From contig NZ_LMNL01000034.1 in NCBI RefSeq assembly GCF_001422985.1, positions 517,188 to 581,187 on the forward strand: 64,000 bases of DNA. The letters are read 5' to 3'. Of the stretch, positions 34,795 through 44,554 are shown in pieces; position 1 is the stretch's first letter; the number at the start of each line of letters is the position of its first letter. The DNA is from Methylobacterium sp. Leaf117 (GTDB lineage Bacteria; Pseudomonadota; Alphaproteobacteria; Rhizobiales; Beijerinckiaceae). A model generated the notes under the pieces. The model was not told the origin of the DNA. It worked only from the letters and a program-made list of their open reading frames with translations, and ran no database searches. Made by a program: the position numbers and the translations under genes.

Positions 34795-36300
34795 TCAGGC
34801 CTCCGTGAACACCGCGTCGCGGCTTCGTCGCAGCGACGGCAGCAGCGCCGCCGCCAGGATGGTGAAGGTGACGAGGAACAGCACTGCGCTGACCGGGCGC
34901 TCGAGGAACACCAGGGCGTCGCCGCGCGACAGGGTGAGGGCGCGGCGCAGGTATTCCTCCATCAGCTTGCCCAGGACGAAGCCCAGCAGGAGCGGCGCGG
35001 GCTCGAAGCCGAACTTGATCAGCCCGTATCCGAACACCCCGAAGGCCGCGATCAGCATCACGTCGGTCGGCTGCGCATTGATGGAGTAGATGCCGATGGA
35101 GCAGAACATCAGGATCGCGGGGAACATCAGCCTGTAGGGCACCTTCAGCAGGCGCACCCAGATGCCGACGAGCGGCAGGTTGATGACGAGCAGCATGAGG
35201 TTGCCGATCCACATCGACGCGATCATGCCCCAGAACAGGTTGGGGTTCTTGGTCATCACGCCGGGACCCGGAACGATGCCGTGGATCGTCATCGCGCCGA
35301 CCATCAGCGCCATCACGGCGTTGGGCGGAATGCCGAGGGTGAGGAGTGGAATGAAGGCCGTCTGCGCGCCGGCGTTGTTGGCGCTCTCCGGGCCGGCGAC
35401 GCCCTCGATGGCCCCGCGCCCGAACCGGCTCGGATCGCGGGCGAGCCGCTTCTCGATCGTGTAGGCCGCGAAGGGGCCGAGCACGGCGCCGTTGCCGGGC
35501 AGGATGCCGAGGATCGACCCGATCGCGGTTCCGCGCAGCGCCGAGGGGGCCGCCTGCCGCAGGTCCGCCCAGCTCGGCAGCAGGCGGCCGATCCGCGCCC
35601 GGGCGATCTCTCGGGTCTCGGTCTGGTCGAGGTTGCGCAGGATTTCGGCGACCCCGAACAGGCCCATCGCCAGCACCGAGAAGTCGACGCCGTCGGTCAG
35701 GAAGCCGAAGCCGAAGGTCATCCGCTCCTGGCCGGTCTCGAGGTCGGTGCCCACCGTGGCGAACAGGATGCCGACCAGGATCATGGCCACGGCCTTGAGC
35801 ACGGAGCCGTGCGCGAGGACGACCGCGAAGGCGAGCCCCATCACCATCAGGGCGAAATACTCCGCCGGCCCGAAGATCAGCGCGAGGCGGGTCAGCGGTG
35901 CGCCGAGGGCCGCGATCAGCAGGGTGGCGACGGTGCCGGCGAAGAACGAGCCGATGGCGGCGATGCCGAGCGCCACGCCGGCCCGGCCCTGGCGCGCCAT
36001 CTGGTGCCCGTCGAGGGTGGTGACGACCGAAGTCGCCTCACCCGGGATGTTGACGAGGATCGCGGTGGTGGAGCCGCCGTACTGCGCCCCGTAATAGATC
36101 CCTGCGAGCATGATCAGGGCGCCGACGGGATCGAGCCCGAAGGTGATCGGCAGGAGCATGGCGATGGTGGCGATCGGCCCGACGCCGGGCAGCACCCCGA
36201 TCAGCGTGCCGACGAGGCAACCCAGGAAGCAGAGCGTCACGTTCTGAAGGCTCAGCGCGACGGCGAAACCGAGGCCGAGATTGGCGAGGAGATCCGTCAC
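34795..36300 (-). CDS. tctA: Tripartite tricarboxylate transporter large membrane subunit (TctA family)
   Basis: The 501-residue protein has about 10-12 membrane segments and starts at GTG 36300. Diagnostic stretches are GTLIGVLPGVGPIATIAMLL, YYGAQYGGSTTAILVNIPGE and PGNGAVLGPFAAY. It forms the sodium- or proton-driven channel for carboxylates with TctB. It lies 15 bases after tctB and is followed by tctC, a complete three-part operon. Confidence 0.95.
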   Translation of the reverse strand: MTDLLANLGLGFAVALSLQNVTLCFLGCLVGTLIGVLPGVGPIATIAMLLPITFGLDPVGALIMLAGIYYGAQYGGSTTAILVNIPGEATSVVTTLDGHQMARQGRAGVALGIAAIGSFFAGTVATLLIAALGAPLTRLALIFGPAEYFALMVMGLAFAVVLAHGSVLKAVAMILVGILFATVGTDLETGQERMTFGFGFLTDGVDFSVLAMGLFGVAEILRNLDQTETREIARARIGRLLPSWADLRQAAPSALRGTAIGSILGILPGNGAVLGPFAAYTIEKRLARDPSRFGRGAIEGVAGPESANNAGAQTAFIPLLTLGIPPNAVMALMVGAMTIHGIVPGPGVMTKNPNLFWGMIASMWIGNLMLLVINLPLVGIWVRLLKVPYRLMFPAILMFCSIGIYSINAQPTDVMLIAAFGVFGYGLIKFGFEPAPLLLGFVLGKLMEEYLRRALTLSRGDALVFLERPVSAVLFLVTFTILAAALLPSLRRSRDAVFTEA

Positions 36301-36315
36301 GTGCCGCGCTCCCGA

Positions 36316-36981
36316 TCAGGTCGTCATCGCGTGCGGGGCGACGTCGGTCCGGCTCCGGCGGGTGGAGCGGCGCTCCAGGGCGAGCAGGCCCAGTCCCGCC
36401 AGGGCGAGCGCACCGGCCGCGAGCCGCAGCATGACGCGCGACGGAATCGTCCCGCTCGCCGCCTCGATGAGGGCGGTGGGGAAGATGGGAATGGGCAGGT
36501 TGAGCAGGTCGCCGAACAGCAGCATGCATCCGGCGGTGAGGAGCAGGGCCAGGATGAGAAGTTCGCGAAAGCGCGCCTCGGGAGTCGCATAGCCTCCGAT
36601 GATCACCGCGAGCGGTCCCGCAACGATGAGACCGAGGCCCGGACTGGCAACGGAGCCGAGGGCGAAGGGCCGGATCGTGATCGCGAAGGCCAGGATGGCC
36701 AGCACGACGGTGAGGGGGCCGCGCAGGCCTGTGGTCTGCAGGCCTGCCCCTTCGCGGGCGAGGCCCGTCACGGCGAGAACGCTTCCGCAGGCGGCGACGC
36801 CGATCGCCACCCAATGCGGCAGCATGCCGGGTCCCATGGCGCCGAGGGTGCCCCGCGGCAGATCGCTCGCGGCCCAGAGGCCGAACATCCCGAGCAGGAC
36901 CAGCCCGAGGCCGGCCACGAAGCTCTGCGGCGCGCGCACCACGGACCTCGTCCGCCGCACGGCGTCGGATGCGTCGCTCAT
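36316..36981 (-). CDS. tctB: Tripartite tricarboxylate transporter small membrane subunit (TctB family)
   Basis: The 221-residue protein has four to five membrane segments (FVAGLGLVLLGMFGLWAASD; LTVVLAILAFAITIRPFALG; LLILALLLTAGCMLLFGDLL), the usual size and layout of TctB. It is the first gene of the operon and assists TctA. The low sequence conservation of this family means the call rests on topology and operon position. Confidence 0.85.
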   Translation of the reverse strand: MSDASDAVRRTRSVVRAPQSFVAGLGLVLLGMFGLWAASDLPRGTLGAMGPGMLPHWVAIGVAACGSVLAVTGLAREGAGLQTTGLRGPLTVVLAILAFAITIRPFALGSVASPGLGLIVAGPLAVIIGGYATPEARFRELLILALLLTAGCMLLFGDLLNLPIPIFPTALIEAASGTIPSRVMLRLAAGALALAGLGLLALERRSTRRSRTDVAPHAMTT

Positions 36982-37261
36982 CGTTCCTCCCCTGCGCGCC
37001 CCGCCTTCGTTTCTCGGGCGTATGGCACGGCGATATGCGCGTTCCCGTTCGTACTGACGGAAGGCCGGCTCGAGGATGGCCTCGGCAGCCAGCGCTTCCG
37101 TTCACACAGGACGATGCGCCCTGTCGGATCGGGGTCGTCGAAAATGATTGTTGCCCAGAATCTATGCCGTAACGCGAAGTCTCCACAAGGGCCGGCGTCT
37201 ACGCATACGCTCGATTTCAAGGTTTGATTTCAGGACATCTAGGCACGTTACAGGGCGCACT

Positions 37262-38017
37262 TTAATCCGGCTGCGATGGCGGAACCCGCATTGCTGCGCT
37301 TCGCTCGCCCGCCACCACGCCGCGGGTGTTGACCAGGTAGGCGAGCTCGGTCCGGTTCTTGGCCTGAAGCTTCTTCATGATGTTGCGCACGTGAACCTTC
37401 ACGGTGTTGGTGCACATGTTGAGTTCATAGGCGATCACCTTGTTCGGCTTGCCGATCTGCAGGCCGCCGAGCACGGCCGCCTCGCGCTCCGTGAGCCGGA
37501 CCGCATCGGCTCCGCGCGGCTCCGGTACCTGCGGTGCCGGGATCGCGCACAGGAGTTCGGAAGGTACGAAGCGCCCCCCCGCCAGCACGAGCGCGATGGC
37601 GCTCTGGGCCACCTTCAGCGAACTCGTCATCGGAATGAAGCCGCGCAAGCCCCGGCGCATCGCCTCAGTGACCTGATGATCGTCCTCGATCTCGGACAAC
37701 AGAATCACGGGGACGCCCGGGCTGATGATGGCCAGGGTGTCCAACTCGCTCCGCATCTGGGCGACGCGGCGGTGGGTCGCCGCGATGACGATGACGGAGG
37801 CGCCCGGATGCGCCGGCGCCACCTGCTGCCAATGCGTGACCGTGCAGACTCCAAGGACGTTCGGCGCGTCGCCCTTCATCTGGATCTGGCAGAGCAGACT
37901 TTCCCGGAACAAAATTCGAGGATCGATGATGACGATAGTCGAAGTCTCGACCTTCTCGTGGGGAATGACGGATTCGATCATGATACCGGACATCATCGGA
38001 ACTCCCATCGCGATCAT
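37262..38017 (-). CDS. LuxR-type regulator with degenerate receiver domain
   Basis: The 251-residue protein from ATG 38017 (GGAAGG upstream) has an N-terminal receiver-like domain at about residues 26-150. The first strand keeps IVIIDPRILFRESLL. The strand that should end in the phosphorylated Asp reads ASVIVIAATHRR and has none. A NarL/LuxR helix-turn-helix follows at about 175-240 (LTEREAAVLGGLQIGKPNKV then HVRNIMKKLQAKNRTEL). It is probably a phosphorylation-independent regulator. A sigma70-like promoter lies 63 bases upstream, and there is no adjacent histidine kinase. Confidence 0.8.
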   Translation of the reverse strand: MIAMGVPMMSGIMIESVIPHEKVETSTIVIIDPRILFRESLLCQIQMKGDAPNVLGVCTVTHWQQVAPAHPGASVIVIAATHRRVAQMRSELDTLAIISPGVPVILLSEIEDDHQVTEAMRRGLRGFIPMTSSLKVAQSAIALVLAGGRFVPSELLCAIPAPQVPEPRGADAVRLTEREAAVLGGLQIGKPNKVIAYELNMCTNTVKVHVRNIMKKLQAKNRTELAYLVNTRGVVAGERSAAMRVPPSQPD

Positions 38018-38353
38018 CGAAGCATGCCTTCCGGCGGCATCCCGACGCGGACCGGTGATGAATTCCGCGACAATTTTTTCAGTTATCGCGTTAGAATTTT
38101 AATGACAAGCGATTACTTTATAATCATCGCCGGATTGATATTTGATAATATCATAATACCACTCGGACTGGAAACGAACGAGGATACTCAGTCGATCCGC
38201 CGCGACGACGCAAGACGACGGTCCAGTGACGCTCATTCTATTGCCGGGCGGTCCTCTCAAGCACTTTCGCCGGCCTCGCCCGTTGTACCGGAATCTCCTG
38301 TCCGTCGGGCCCCTGCCGAGAGCAAGCGCGCCCCATGACCAGTCGGATGGCGG
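38018..38353. other. AT-rich intergenic region
   Basis: The region is markedly more AT-rich (38070-38165) than its surroundings. It contains the predicted promoter and a perfect inverted repeat GATATT-TGAT-AATATC (38137-38152). No gene is seen. Confidence 0.5.
38080..38108 (-). promoter_or_regulatory. Predicted sigma70-like promoter of the LuxR-type gene
   Basis: On the minus strand TTGTCA (38108-38103) and TAACTG (38085-38080) are separated by 17 bases within an AT-rich stretch. They lie 63 bases upstream of the start codon. Confidence 0.35.
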
Positions 38354-39637
38354 CTAGACCGGCCGCACGTCCCGCAGCACGAGCCCGCTACGCGGGCGGG
38401 CGGGGATGTTCGCGAGGTCGAGGGTCAGGTCCTGCGGTGGGATCGTGTACGTCATCCCGTTGGCCAGTTGATCGGTCAGGGTTTCGACCAGAATCTGGGT
38501 GATGCCCTCGCCCGGGCAGCGATGGCCGGTCGCGGCCGAGCCGGCGCCGTGGGAAACGAGGTCGAAGGCGCCGGGCGGCGCGTCGCGGAAGCGCTCGGGA
38601 TCGAACCGGTCCGGCTCGGGCCACAGGCGGGGATCGTGGTTGGTGCCGTAGAGGTCCATCAGCACCCAGGCTCCGGCCTGGAACGCATGGCCGCGCCAGG
38701 TGAACGGCTCCCGCACCCGGCCGCCGATGAACGGGATGAAGGGGTAGACGCGGCGGACCTCGAAGGTGAAGCGCGCCAGGGCGCCCGGATCGGCTCCGCG
38801 CAGGGCCTCGCGACAGGCAGGGTTGTCCCGGAGCGCCATGGCGGCGAACACGACGTAGCGGGCATTGGCCACGGTCGGCCGCAGCACGTTGATCAGCTCG
38901 ACCCCGGCGGTCTTCACGTCGAGGAGGCGGCCCTGGAGGTCGCGATGCTCGGCGATGGTGCGGGCCGCACCCTCCGGCACCGCCCGCCGCCCGTCGCGGA
39001 TCTCGGTGATGACCCGGCGCGCCCATCGCTCGGTCCGGGCGCGGTAGAGATGACCGCGCCAGTTGCGGGGACCGACCGCCCCCGTGCCGGCGATCATGGC
39101 GGCGAACTCGGTCGCCCGGTCGCGGGTCTCGCCCGAATCCAGGGGGAGGCCGACCCATTCGCTGATCGCCGCCGTCAGCACGGCATGCGCCTCGTCGAGG
39201 AGGATCACCGCGTCCTGCCGCGCCCAGCGGGCAGCGGCCGCCCGCCAATGCCCCACCGTCAGGTCGGCGAGGCGGCGCAGCGCCTCGGGGCCGACGAGCG
39301 AGAGGAACATCGCCTTGCGCCGGCGGTGGGCCTCCCCGTCCATCACCATCACGCTGCCGTGGTCCTGGATCAGCGCGAACGCGGTCGGCGGAAGGGCGTG
39401 TCGTCGGGTGAAGCGGTGATCGTCGTAGAAATGGCGCGCGGCCTCGGCACCGGACATGCAGAGCACCGGGCTCAGCATCAGGCGGGTCGCGAACAGGTCG
39501 GTGCCGAGGGCCCGGCAGCGGTTCGGGATGAAGGCGTAGCCCTCGGCCAGCAGCGCCAGGGTGCTGTCGAAGCCGGACGCGCGCGGCAGGGGGGTGGCGT
39601 CGCGGCTCTGGTCCAGCATGGCGGGGTTCGCGGTCAT
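38354..39637 (-). CDS. Cytochrome P450 of the CYP152 (fatty-acid peroxygenase) type
   Basis: The 427-residue P450 has its heme ligand Cys374 in GHRCPGEG. In the I helix the usual acid-alcohol pair is replaced by Arg253-Pro254 (INVLRPTVANARY), the mark of CYP152 peroxygenases, which use hydrogen peroxide and a fatty-acid carboxylate instead of a reductase. The stretches WVLMDLYGTNHDPRLWPEPD and FDPERF also match that family. Expected products are alpha- or beta-hydroxy fatty acids, or terminal alkenes. No ferredoxin or reductase gene is nearby, in line with a peroxide-driven enzyme. Confidence 0.88.
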   Translation of the reverse strand: MTANPAMLDQSRDATPLPRASGFDSTLALLAEGYAFIPNRCRALGTDLFATRLMLSPVLCMSGAEAARHFYDDHRFTRRHALPPTAFALIQDHGSVMVMDGEAHRRRKAMFLSLVGPEALRRLADLTVGHWRAAAARWARQDAVILLDEAHAVLTAAISEWVGLPLDSGETRDRATEFAAMIAGTGAVGPRNWRGHLYRARTERWARRVITEIRDGRRAVPEGAARTIAEHRDLQGRLLDVKTAGVELINVLRPTVANARYVVFAAMALRDNPACREALRGADPGALARFTFEVRRVYPFIPFIGGRVREPFTWRGHAFQAGAWVLMDLYGTNHDPRLWPEPDRFDPERFRDAPPGAFDLVSHGAGSAATGHRCPGEGITQILVETLTDQLANGMTYTIPPQDLTLDLANIPARPRSGLVLRDVRPV

Positions 39638-39765
39638 CGGGGCTCCCTGGGGTCGAACCGTTCAAGCCCGTCGAACCGTTCGGGGTGGGGTCCAACGTCG
39701 ACTCTCGGGGTCCAACCCGCGAGCCGCAGGGGATGTTCAGCCGCGCGCCGGGCGGCCCCCTGCGG

Positions 39766-40008
39766 TCACAGTCGCAGCAGGGGCAGGGCCTTGAGGCTGC
39801 CATGCGCGTGGAGATCGAGCCCGTGCTCGGCGATCTCCTCGGTGCTCAGTTCCCGCAGGGTTTCGGCTTGGGCACCCGAGCCCGCCGCCTCGGCGGCCAC
39901 GAGCGCCGCGTCCTGTTCGTCGCGGGCGACGACGATCACCGGCGCCACGGTCGCTTCCCCCGCACCCGCCGGAATCACCGTCACCTGCACACCATAGGCC
40001 TTGTTCAT
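39766..40008 (-). CDS. Small hypothetical protein
   Basis: The 80-residue product from ATG 40008 has an AGAAGG ribosome-binding site. It begins MNKAYGVQVTVIPAGAGEAT and continues with VIVVARDEQDAALVAAEAAG, suggesting a beta-alpha fold. No family is recognised. It lies between the SDR and the P450 on the same strand. Confidence 0.5.
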   Translation of the reverse strand: MNKAYGVQVTVIPAGAGEATVAPVIVVARDEQDAALVAAEAAGSGAQAETLRELSTEEIAEHGLDLHAHGSLKALPLLRL

Positions 40009-40050
40009 CACGCCTTCTCCGTCCGCCAACGATCCGGCCTCCCCTGCGCG

Positions 40051-41046
40051 CTACGGGCCGCCGCGTCCCCCCACGGCGCCGAAGACCTGCCCCGTCGAGT
40101 AGCTCGCCTCATGGGAGGCGAGGAGGACGTAGATGCCCGCCAGCTCCGCCGGCTGGCCCGGGCGCCCCATCGGCGTATCCTTGCCGAAACCCGGCAGTTT
40201 CTCGGGCGGCTGGCCGCCACAGACCTGGAGCGGGGTCCAGAACGGTCCGGGGGCGACGGCATTCACCCGGATGCCGCTCTGCGCCAGCTGCTTGGCGAGC
40301 GCCTTGGAAAAGTTCACGATCACCGCCTTGGTGGCGGCGTAGTCGAGCAGGGTCTCGGAGGGCTCGTAGGCGTTCACCGACGCGGTGTTGATGATCGCCG
40401 CCCCGAGGCCCAGATGGGCGAGCGCCGCCTTGGTGATCCAGAACATCGCGTAGACGTTGGTCTTGAAGGTCTGGTCGAACTGCTCGGTGGTGATGTCCAG
40501 GATCGAAACCTGCGATTTCTGGTAGACGGCGTTGTTGACCAGGATGTCGAGGCCGCCGAGGGACCGGGCCGCATCGGCCACGAGGCGTTGGCAGAAGGCT
40601 TCGTCGCGGATATCGCCGGGCAGCGCCACCGCCTTGCGTCCCGCCTGGCCGATGAGCGCCACCACCTCGGCCGCATCCGACTCCTCGGCCGGCAGGTAGT
40701 TGATGGCCACATCCGCGCCCTCGCGGGCATACGCGATGGCGGCGGCGCGGCCGATTCCGGAATCGCCGCCGGTGATCAGGGCCTTGCGGCCGGCGAGCCG
40801 GCCGGAGCCCTTGTAGGTCGTCTCGCCGTGGTCCGGGCGCGGCACCATCCGGCTCGCGAGGCCCGGCCAATCCTGCTGTTGCCGCTCGAAGGGCGGCCGC
40901 GGATAGCTCCGGGGCGGATTGGGGGACGTATCGGTCTGGGCCACTTGCTCCTGGGCACCGGCCGCACTCCCGAGGGCGGCCACCATGCCGGCGGAGAGGC
41001 CGCCGACGAGGGCACGCCGCGAAGGATCGGTCTTCGTCTCGGTCAT
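40051..41046 (-). CDS. Short-chain dehydrogenase/reductase with twin-arginine-type N-terminus
   Basis: The 331-residue SDR from ATG 41046 has the cofactor motif TGGDSGIG at 92-99 and NNA in place of NNAG. Ser is in NTASVNAY and the catalytic Tyr-Lys pair in DYAATKAV. The N-terminus has [20 protein letters not shown], which looks like a twin-arginine export signal. This layout occurs in YghA/GSP39-like SDRs of Rhizobiales. Substrate unknown. Confidence 0.85.
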   Translation of the reverse strand: MTETKTDPSRRALVGGLSAGMVAALGSAAGAQEQVAQTDTSPNPPRSYPRPPFERQQQDWPGLASRMVPRPDHGETTYKGSGRLAGRKALITGGDSGIGRAAAIAYAREGADVAINYLPAEESDAAEVVALIGQAGRKAVALPGDIRDEAFCQRLVADAARSLGGLDILVNNAVYQKSQVSILDITTEQFDQTFKTNVYAMFWITKAALAHLGLGAAIINTASVNAYEPSETLLDYAATKAVIVNFSKALAKQLAQSGIRVNAVAPGPFWTPLQVCGGQPPEKLPGFGKDTPMGRPGQPAELAGIYVLLASHEASYSTGQVFGAVGGRGGP

Positions 41047-41163
41047 GAAGACTTTCGCTGCTCGATGAACGGGGCACCGGCGGAACCGCCGCCCCCGTCG
41101 GGTCAACCCGAACCGGCCGCGTTCGTTCGCGGCCGGGCGAGAGGCGGACGATCGCCCAGGCCG

Positions 41164-42591
41164 CTACTGGGTCTGGCTGGCGCCGCTGACCCGCCAGATG
41201 GTCTTGCCGACATCGTCCGAGACGAGCAGTGCCCCGGTCTTGTCCAGGATGACGCCCACCGGACGCCCCTGCGCCTTCTCGTCGGCATTGAGGAAGCCGG
41301 TGAGCACGTCGACCGGCGTCCCGGCGGGCTTGCCGTCCCGGAAGGGCACGTAGATCACCTTGTAGCCGCTCTTCGGCCGGCGGTTCCACGAGCCGTGCTG
41401 GGCCACGAACAGACCGGTTTTCCAAGCCTCCGGCAGGCTGCTCTTCGAAGCCTCCGGCAGACCACTCTTCGAAGCCTCCGGCAGGCCACTCTTCGAAGCC
41501 TCCGGCAGGCTGCTCGCCGGCGAGAAGGCGAGGCCGAGGGAGGCCGTGTGGGTGCCGACCGCGTAGTCCGGCGCGATCGCCTTGGCGACGAGGTCGGGCT
41601 TCTGCGGCTGCACACGCTCATCCACGTGGTTGCCCCAGTAGCTGTAGGGCCAGCCGTAGAACCCGCCCTCGCGCACGGAGGTGATGTAGTCCGGCACGAG
41701 GTCGCTGCCGATCTCGTCCCGCTCGTTCACGACCGTCCACAGGGTGCCGGTCGTGGGTTCGAAACCGAGGCCGTTGGGGTTGCGCAGGCCGGTCGCGTAT
41801 TCACGCATCTGTTTCGTCGCGATCGTGTATTCCCAGATCGCCGCCCGGCCCGTCTCCTTGTCGAGGCCGTTCTCACCGACATTGCTGTTCGAGCCGACGG
41901 TGACGTACAGCCGCTGGCCGTCCGGGCTGGCGATGACGTTCTTGGTCCAGTGGTGATTGATGCCGGACGGCAGGTCGACGACCGTCTCGGGGGTCGCGGT
42001 GATCTCGGTCTGGCCCGGCTGATAGGGTACCTTCACCAGGGCGTCCGCATTGGCGACGTAGAGATCGTTGCCGACCAGCGCCATGCCGAAGGGCGAGTGC
42101 AGGCCTTTCAGGAAGACGTGGCGCTCCTCGGCGACGCCGTCGCCGTTTGCGTCGCGCAGCAAGACGATACGGTCGGGGCTCTTCACCCCCGCCCCGGCCA
42201 GGCTCTTGACCTTGTCGGCCACCCAATCGGCGATCCCGGTCGAGGGATCGTCGGTCTGGGGCTTGTTCGCCTCCGCCACCAGCACGTCGCCGTTGGGCAG
42301 CAGGGCCATCCAGCGCGGATGGTCGAACCCCTCCGCATAGGCCGCGACCTGAAGTCCGGCGGCGGCCTGCGGCTTGGCGCCGTTCTCCCAGCGTGCCACG
42401 CGGGCGATGTTCACCGTCGGCATCAGGGTCGGGTTGGGGGCGGGCAGGGTCGGGCTCGCCCCCTGCCCCGCCGAGGCTTCGAGCGTCGCCTGTTCGGGGA
42501 AGACGATGAAGCGCACGAAGGCTGCGCCGCCGAGGAGGACGACGGCCAGGGCCGCGAGGCCGATTTTCGATCGGGTCCGCATGACATTCAC
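41164..42591 (-). CDS. PQQ-dependent sugar / L-sorbosone-type dehydrogenase
   Basis: The 475-residue protein has an N-terminal membrane anchor ([20 protein letters not shown]) and a beta-propeller of the soluble glucose/sorbosone dehydrogenase family. Typical stretches are [52 protein letters not shown] and [12 protein letters not shown]. It would oxidise a sugar or aldehyde in the periplasm with PQQ. A four-fold eight-residue repeat (SLPEASKS type) is inserted directly before [10 protein letters not shown]. It may alter a surface loop. Confidence 0.85.
   Translation of the reverse strand: MNVMRTRSKIGLAALAVVLLGGAAFVRFIVFPEQATLEASAGQGASPTLPAPNPTLMPTVNIARVARWENGAKPQAAAGLQVAAYAEGFDHPRWMALLPNGDVLVAEANKPQTDDPSTGIADWVADKVKSLAGAGVKSPDRIVLLRDANGDGVAEERHVFLKGLHSPFGMALVGNDLYVANADALVKVPYQPGQTEITATPETVVDLPSGINHHWTKNVIASPDGQRLYVTVGSNSNVGENGLDKETGRAAIWEYTIATKQMREYATGLRNPNGLGFEPTTGTLWTVVNERDEIGSDLVPDYITSVREGGFYGWPYSYWGNHVDERVQPQKPDLVAKAIAPDYAVGTHTASLGLAFSPASSLPEASKSGLPEASKSGLPEASKSSLPEAWKTGLFVAQHGSWNRRPKSGYKVIYVPFRDGKPAGTPVDVLTGFLNADEKAQGRPVGVILDKTGALLVSDDVGKTIWRVSGASQTQ
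41421..41516. repeat. 24-bp tandem repeat, four copies, inside the sorbosone dehydrogenase gene
   Basis: Units start at 41421, 41445, 41469 and 41493 and encode (G/S)LPEASKS-type octapeptides in frame. The first unit keeps the presumably ancestral SLPEAWKTG ending. Confidence 0.9.
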
Positions 42592-42779
42592 TTCGGTTCG
42601 CGTGGGCGAGGTGTCGCGTCGGCGAAGCCTCGCTTGAGGGAGAGGGCGCTCGCCGACAGGGCGTTCGCCGCATGCGGCCCGCCGGATCGCACCGCATAGA
42701 CGTCAAGCGCGCGAGACCGGTTTTGGCTCCCTTCCGTTCGCCCTCGGCGCAACGGTACCCCAGGGGTCGAGCCGGGTCG

Positions 42780-44348
42780 TCAGCCCGTCATTGCGCGGGG
42801 CGCCGTCACCTCCCGGCCGTAGACCTGAATCTGGTTGCGCCCGTTCGCCTTGGCGCCATAGAGCGCCTGGTCGGCCGCCTCGACGAAGCCCGCGGGGTCG
42901 GCGGCACGCGTTTCCGGGATCTGCGCCACGCCGATGCTGACCGTGAGCACGCCGTTCGGACTCCCCGCATGGGGCACCTTCCAGCCCAGAACGGCCTCGC
43001 GGATGCGGTTCGCGACGACTTCGGCGCCCGCCGCATCGGTCTCGGGCAGAAGGACGGCGAACTCCTCACCGCCGATCCGGCAGGCCGTGTCCGCCTGGCT
43101 GCCGATGCTGGCCTCGATCGAGCGGGCGATCAGCCTCAGGGCCTCGTCGCCCCTCTGGTGGCCGTAGCGATCGTTGAAGCCCTTGAAGTTGTCGGCATCC
43201 ATCACGAGCAGCGCGAGGGGCACCTGGTTACGAATGGCGCGGCGCCACTCGCGGCCGAGCACGTCGTCGAACCGTCGCCGGTTGGCCAGACCCGTCAGGG
43301 CATCGGTGGTGGCGAGCTTCTCCAGTTGGATGTTGAGTTCGTGGGCGGCCCGCTCCGCAGCCCTGCGCTGGCGCAATTCGCGACGGAGGAGGCCCGTGAG
43401 CACCACGGTGGTGGCGCACAGGCTGAGGACCACGGCGCCGAGGCCCAGGGCACGGTGCCACCAGTCCGCGTAGACCTGCGCCGGAGTCACGGCGATGCTG
43501 AGATGGAGCGGCAGGTCCCCGACCTTCGTGAATACGAAGTCGCGGGTGCCCTCCCCCACCATCGCAGGTCCGCTGAAGCTGTCCCGGTCCGTATCGAAGA
43601 ATTTCCGGTAGCTGTCCGTCGCCGAAACGCTCTGGCCGATCACGGTCTCGTCGTACGGCTCGCGCATGATGATGGCGCCGCCCGGTCCGTAGAGGGTCAC
43701 GGTCCCGGCGTGATCGGCGCCGACGGCCGCGAACAGCTGGCGGAAATAATCGAGGTAGATCGAGCCGAGGACCACGCCCGCGAAGGTGCCGTCCGGGTCC
43801 GACAGGCGCCGGCTGATGATCAGCACGCGCCGTCCCGTCAGACGCGAGACCAGGGGCTGGCTGATGTGCAGGCCGTTGCCCGGATGGGTGGCGTGGTACT
43901 GGAAATATTCGCGGTCGGCGTAGTTCAGCGGCTCCGGATTGAGAGAGCGCGAGCTGATGATGAGCTTGCCGGTCCGGTCGAACACGAGGGTGTGGCCGAA
44001 ATTCTCGGCGGTGGCCGCCCGGTCGAACAGGATCATCTGCCGGAGTTCGGGGTCGGCCTGTGCCAGTTCGGGCAACTTAAGGCCGTCGACGACGGAGCGG
44101 AGCGAAAGATCGTAGAGTTCGATGTTGCGGGCGATGTCGCGCCCAAGAACCTGCACCAGGCTGCGCGAGGTGACCTCCGAGCGCCGCGCCGCATCGAGGC
44201 GCATCTGCCAGAGCATGAAAGCGGACACGGCACAGAGCCCGATCACCGAAAGCAAATTGATCGTACTCAGCCATCGGGCCGAGTGGGTCCACCGAAATCG
44301 CCGCGTCAGGATAGGTCGCTTTGGCATCGTCAGGACCCTGACATCCAT
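42780..44348 (-). CDS. Diguanylate cyclase with periplasmic dCache-like sensor
   Basis: The 522-residue protein from ATG 44348 (alternative ATG 44327) has membrane segments near residues 30-50 and 345-370. They flank a periplasmic sensor domain that includes NYADREYFQYH, typical of dCache. The C-terminal GGDEF domain has the active site GGEEF near residue 424, so it should make cyclic di-GMP. The product-inhibition site (RxxD) five residues before it reads SQAD and lacks the Arg, so feedback inhibition is probably absent. Confidence 0.88.
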   Translation of the reverse strand: MDVRVLTMPKRPILTRRFRWTHSARWLSTINLLSVIGLCAVSAFMLWQMRLDAARRSEVTSRSLVQVLGRDIARNIELYDLSLRSVVDGLKLPELAQADPELRQMILFDRAATAENFGHTLVFDRTGKLIISSRSLNPEPLNYADREYFQYHATHPGNGLHISQPLVSRLTGRRVLIISRRLSDPDGTFAGVVLGSIYLDYFRQLFAAVGADHAGTVTLYGPGGAIIMREPYDETVIGQSVSATDSYRKFFDTDRDSFSGPAMVGEGTRDFVFTKVGDLPLHLSIAVTPAQVYADWWHRALGLGAVVLSLCATTVVLTGLLRRELRQRRAAERAAHELNIQLEKLATTDALTGLANRRRFDDVLGREWRRAIRNQVPLALLVMDADNFKGFNDRYGHQRGDEALRLIARSIEASIGSQADTACRIGGEEFAVLLPETDAAGAEVVANRIREAVLGWKVPHAGSPNGVLTVSIGVAQIPETRAADPAGFVEAADQALYGAKANGRNQIQVYGREVTAPRAMTG

Positions 44349-44554
44349 CGTTGATCCAGCAGGGAGCGCCTTTGACGGAAGAATGACATCCGTCGACAGG
44401 GCTCTTTCATCGCCCAACGGCGGTTAATTCTTCCTCCGTCCACCGGGGTGCCATGCGGTTACGAACTTTCACGGGCCGTTTGCTCCACGGATCAAGCGGC
44501 CGCTCGGCCGCGTTGCCCAGTCGACGCGGACCGAACCGGACGGAAGGACCCTTC

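Noticed and set aside
36978..37220. Minus-strand frame upstream of tctB
   Set aside because: Basic, Cys/Arg-rich composition without a ribosome-binding site; it looks like a leader region rather than a gene.
33754..37227. Very long plus-strand frame opposite the tct operon
   Set aside because: It is an antisense shadow of GC-rich genes (charged, Gly/Arg/His-rich) with no domain.
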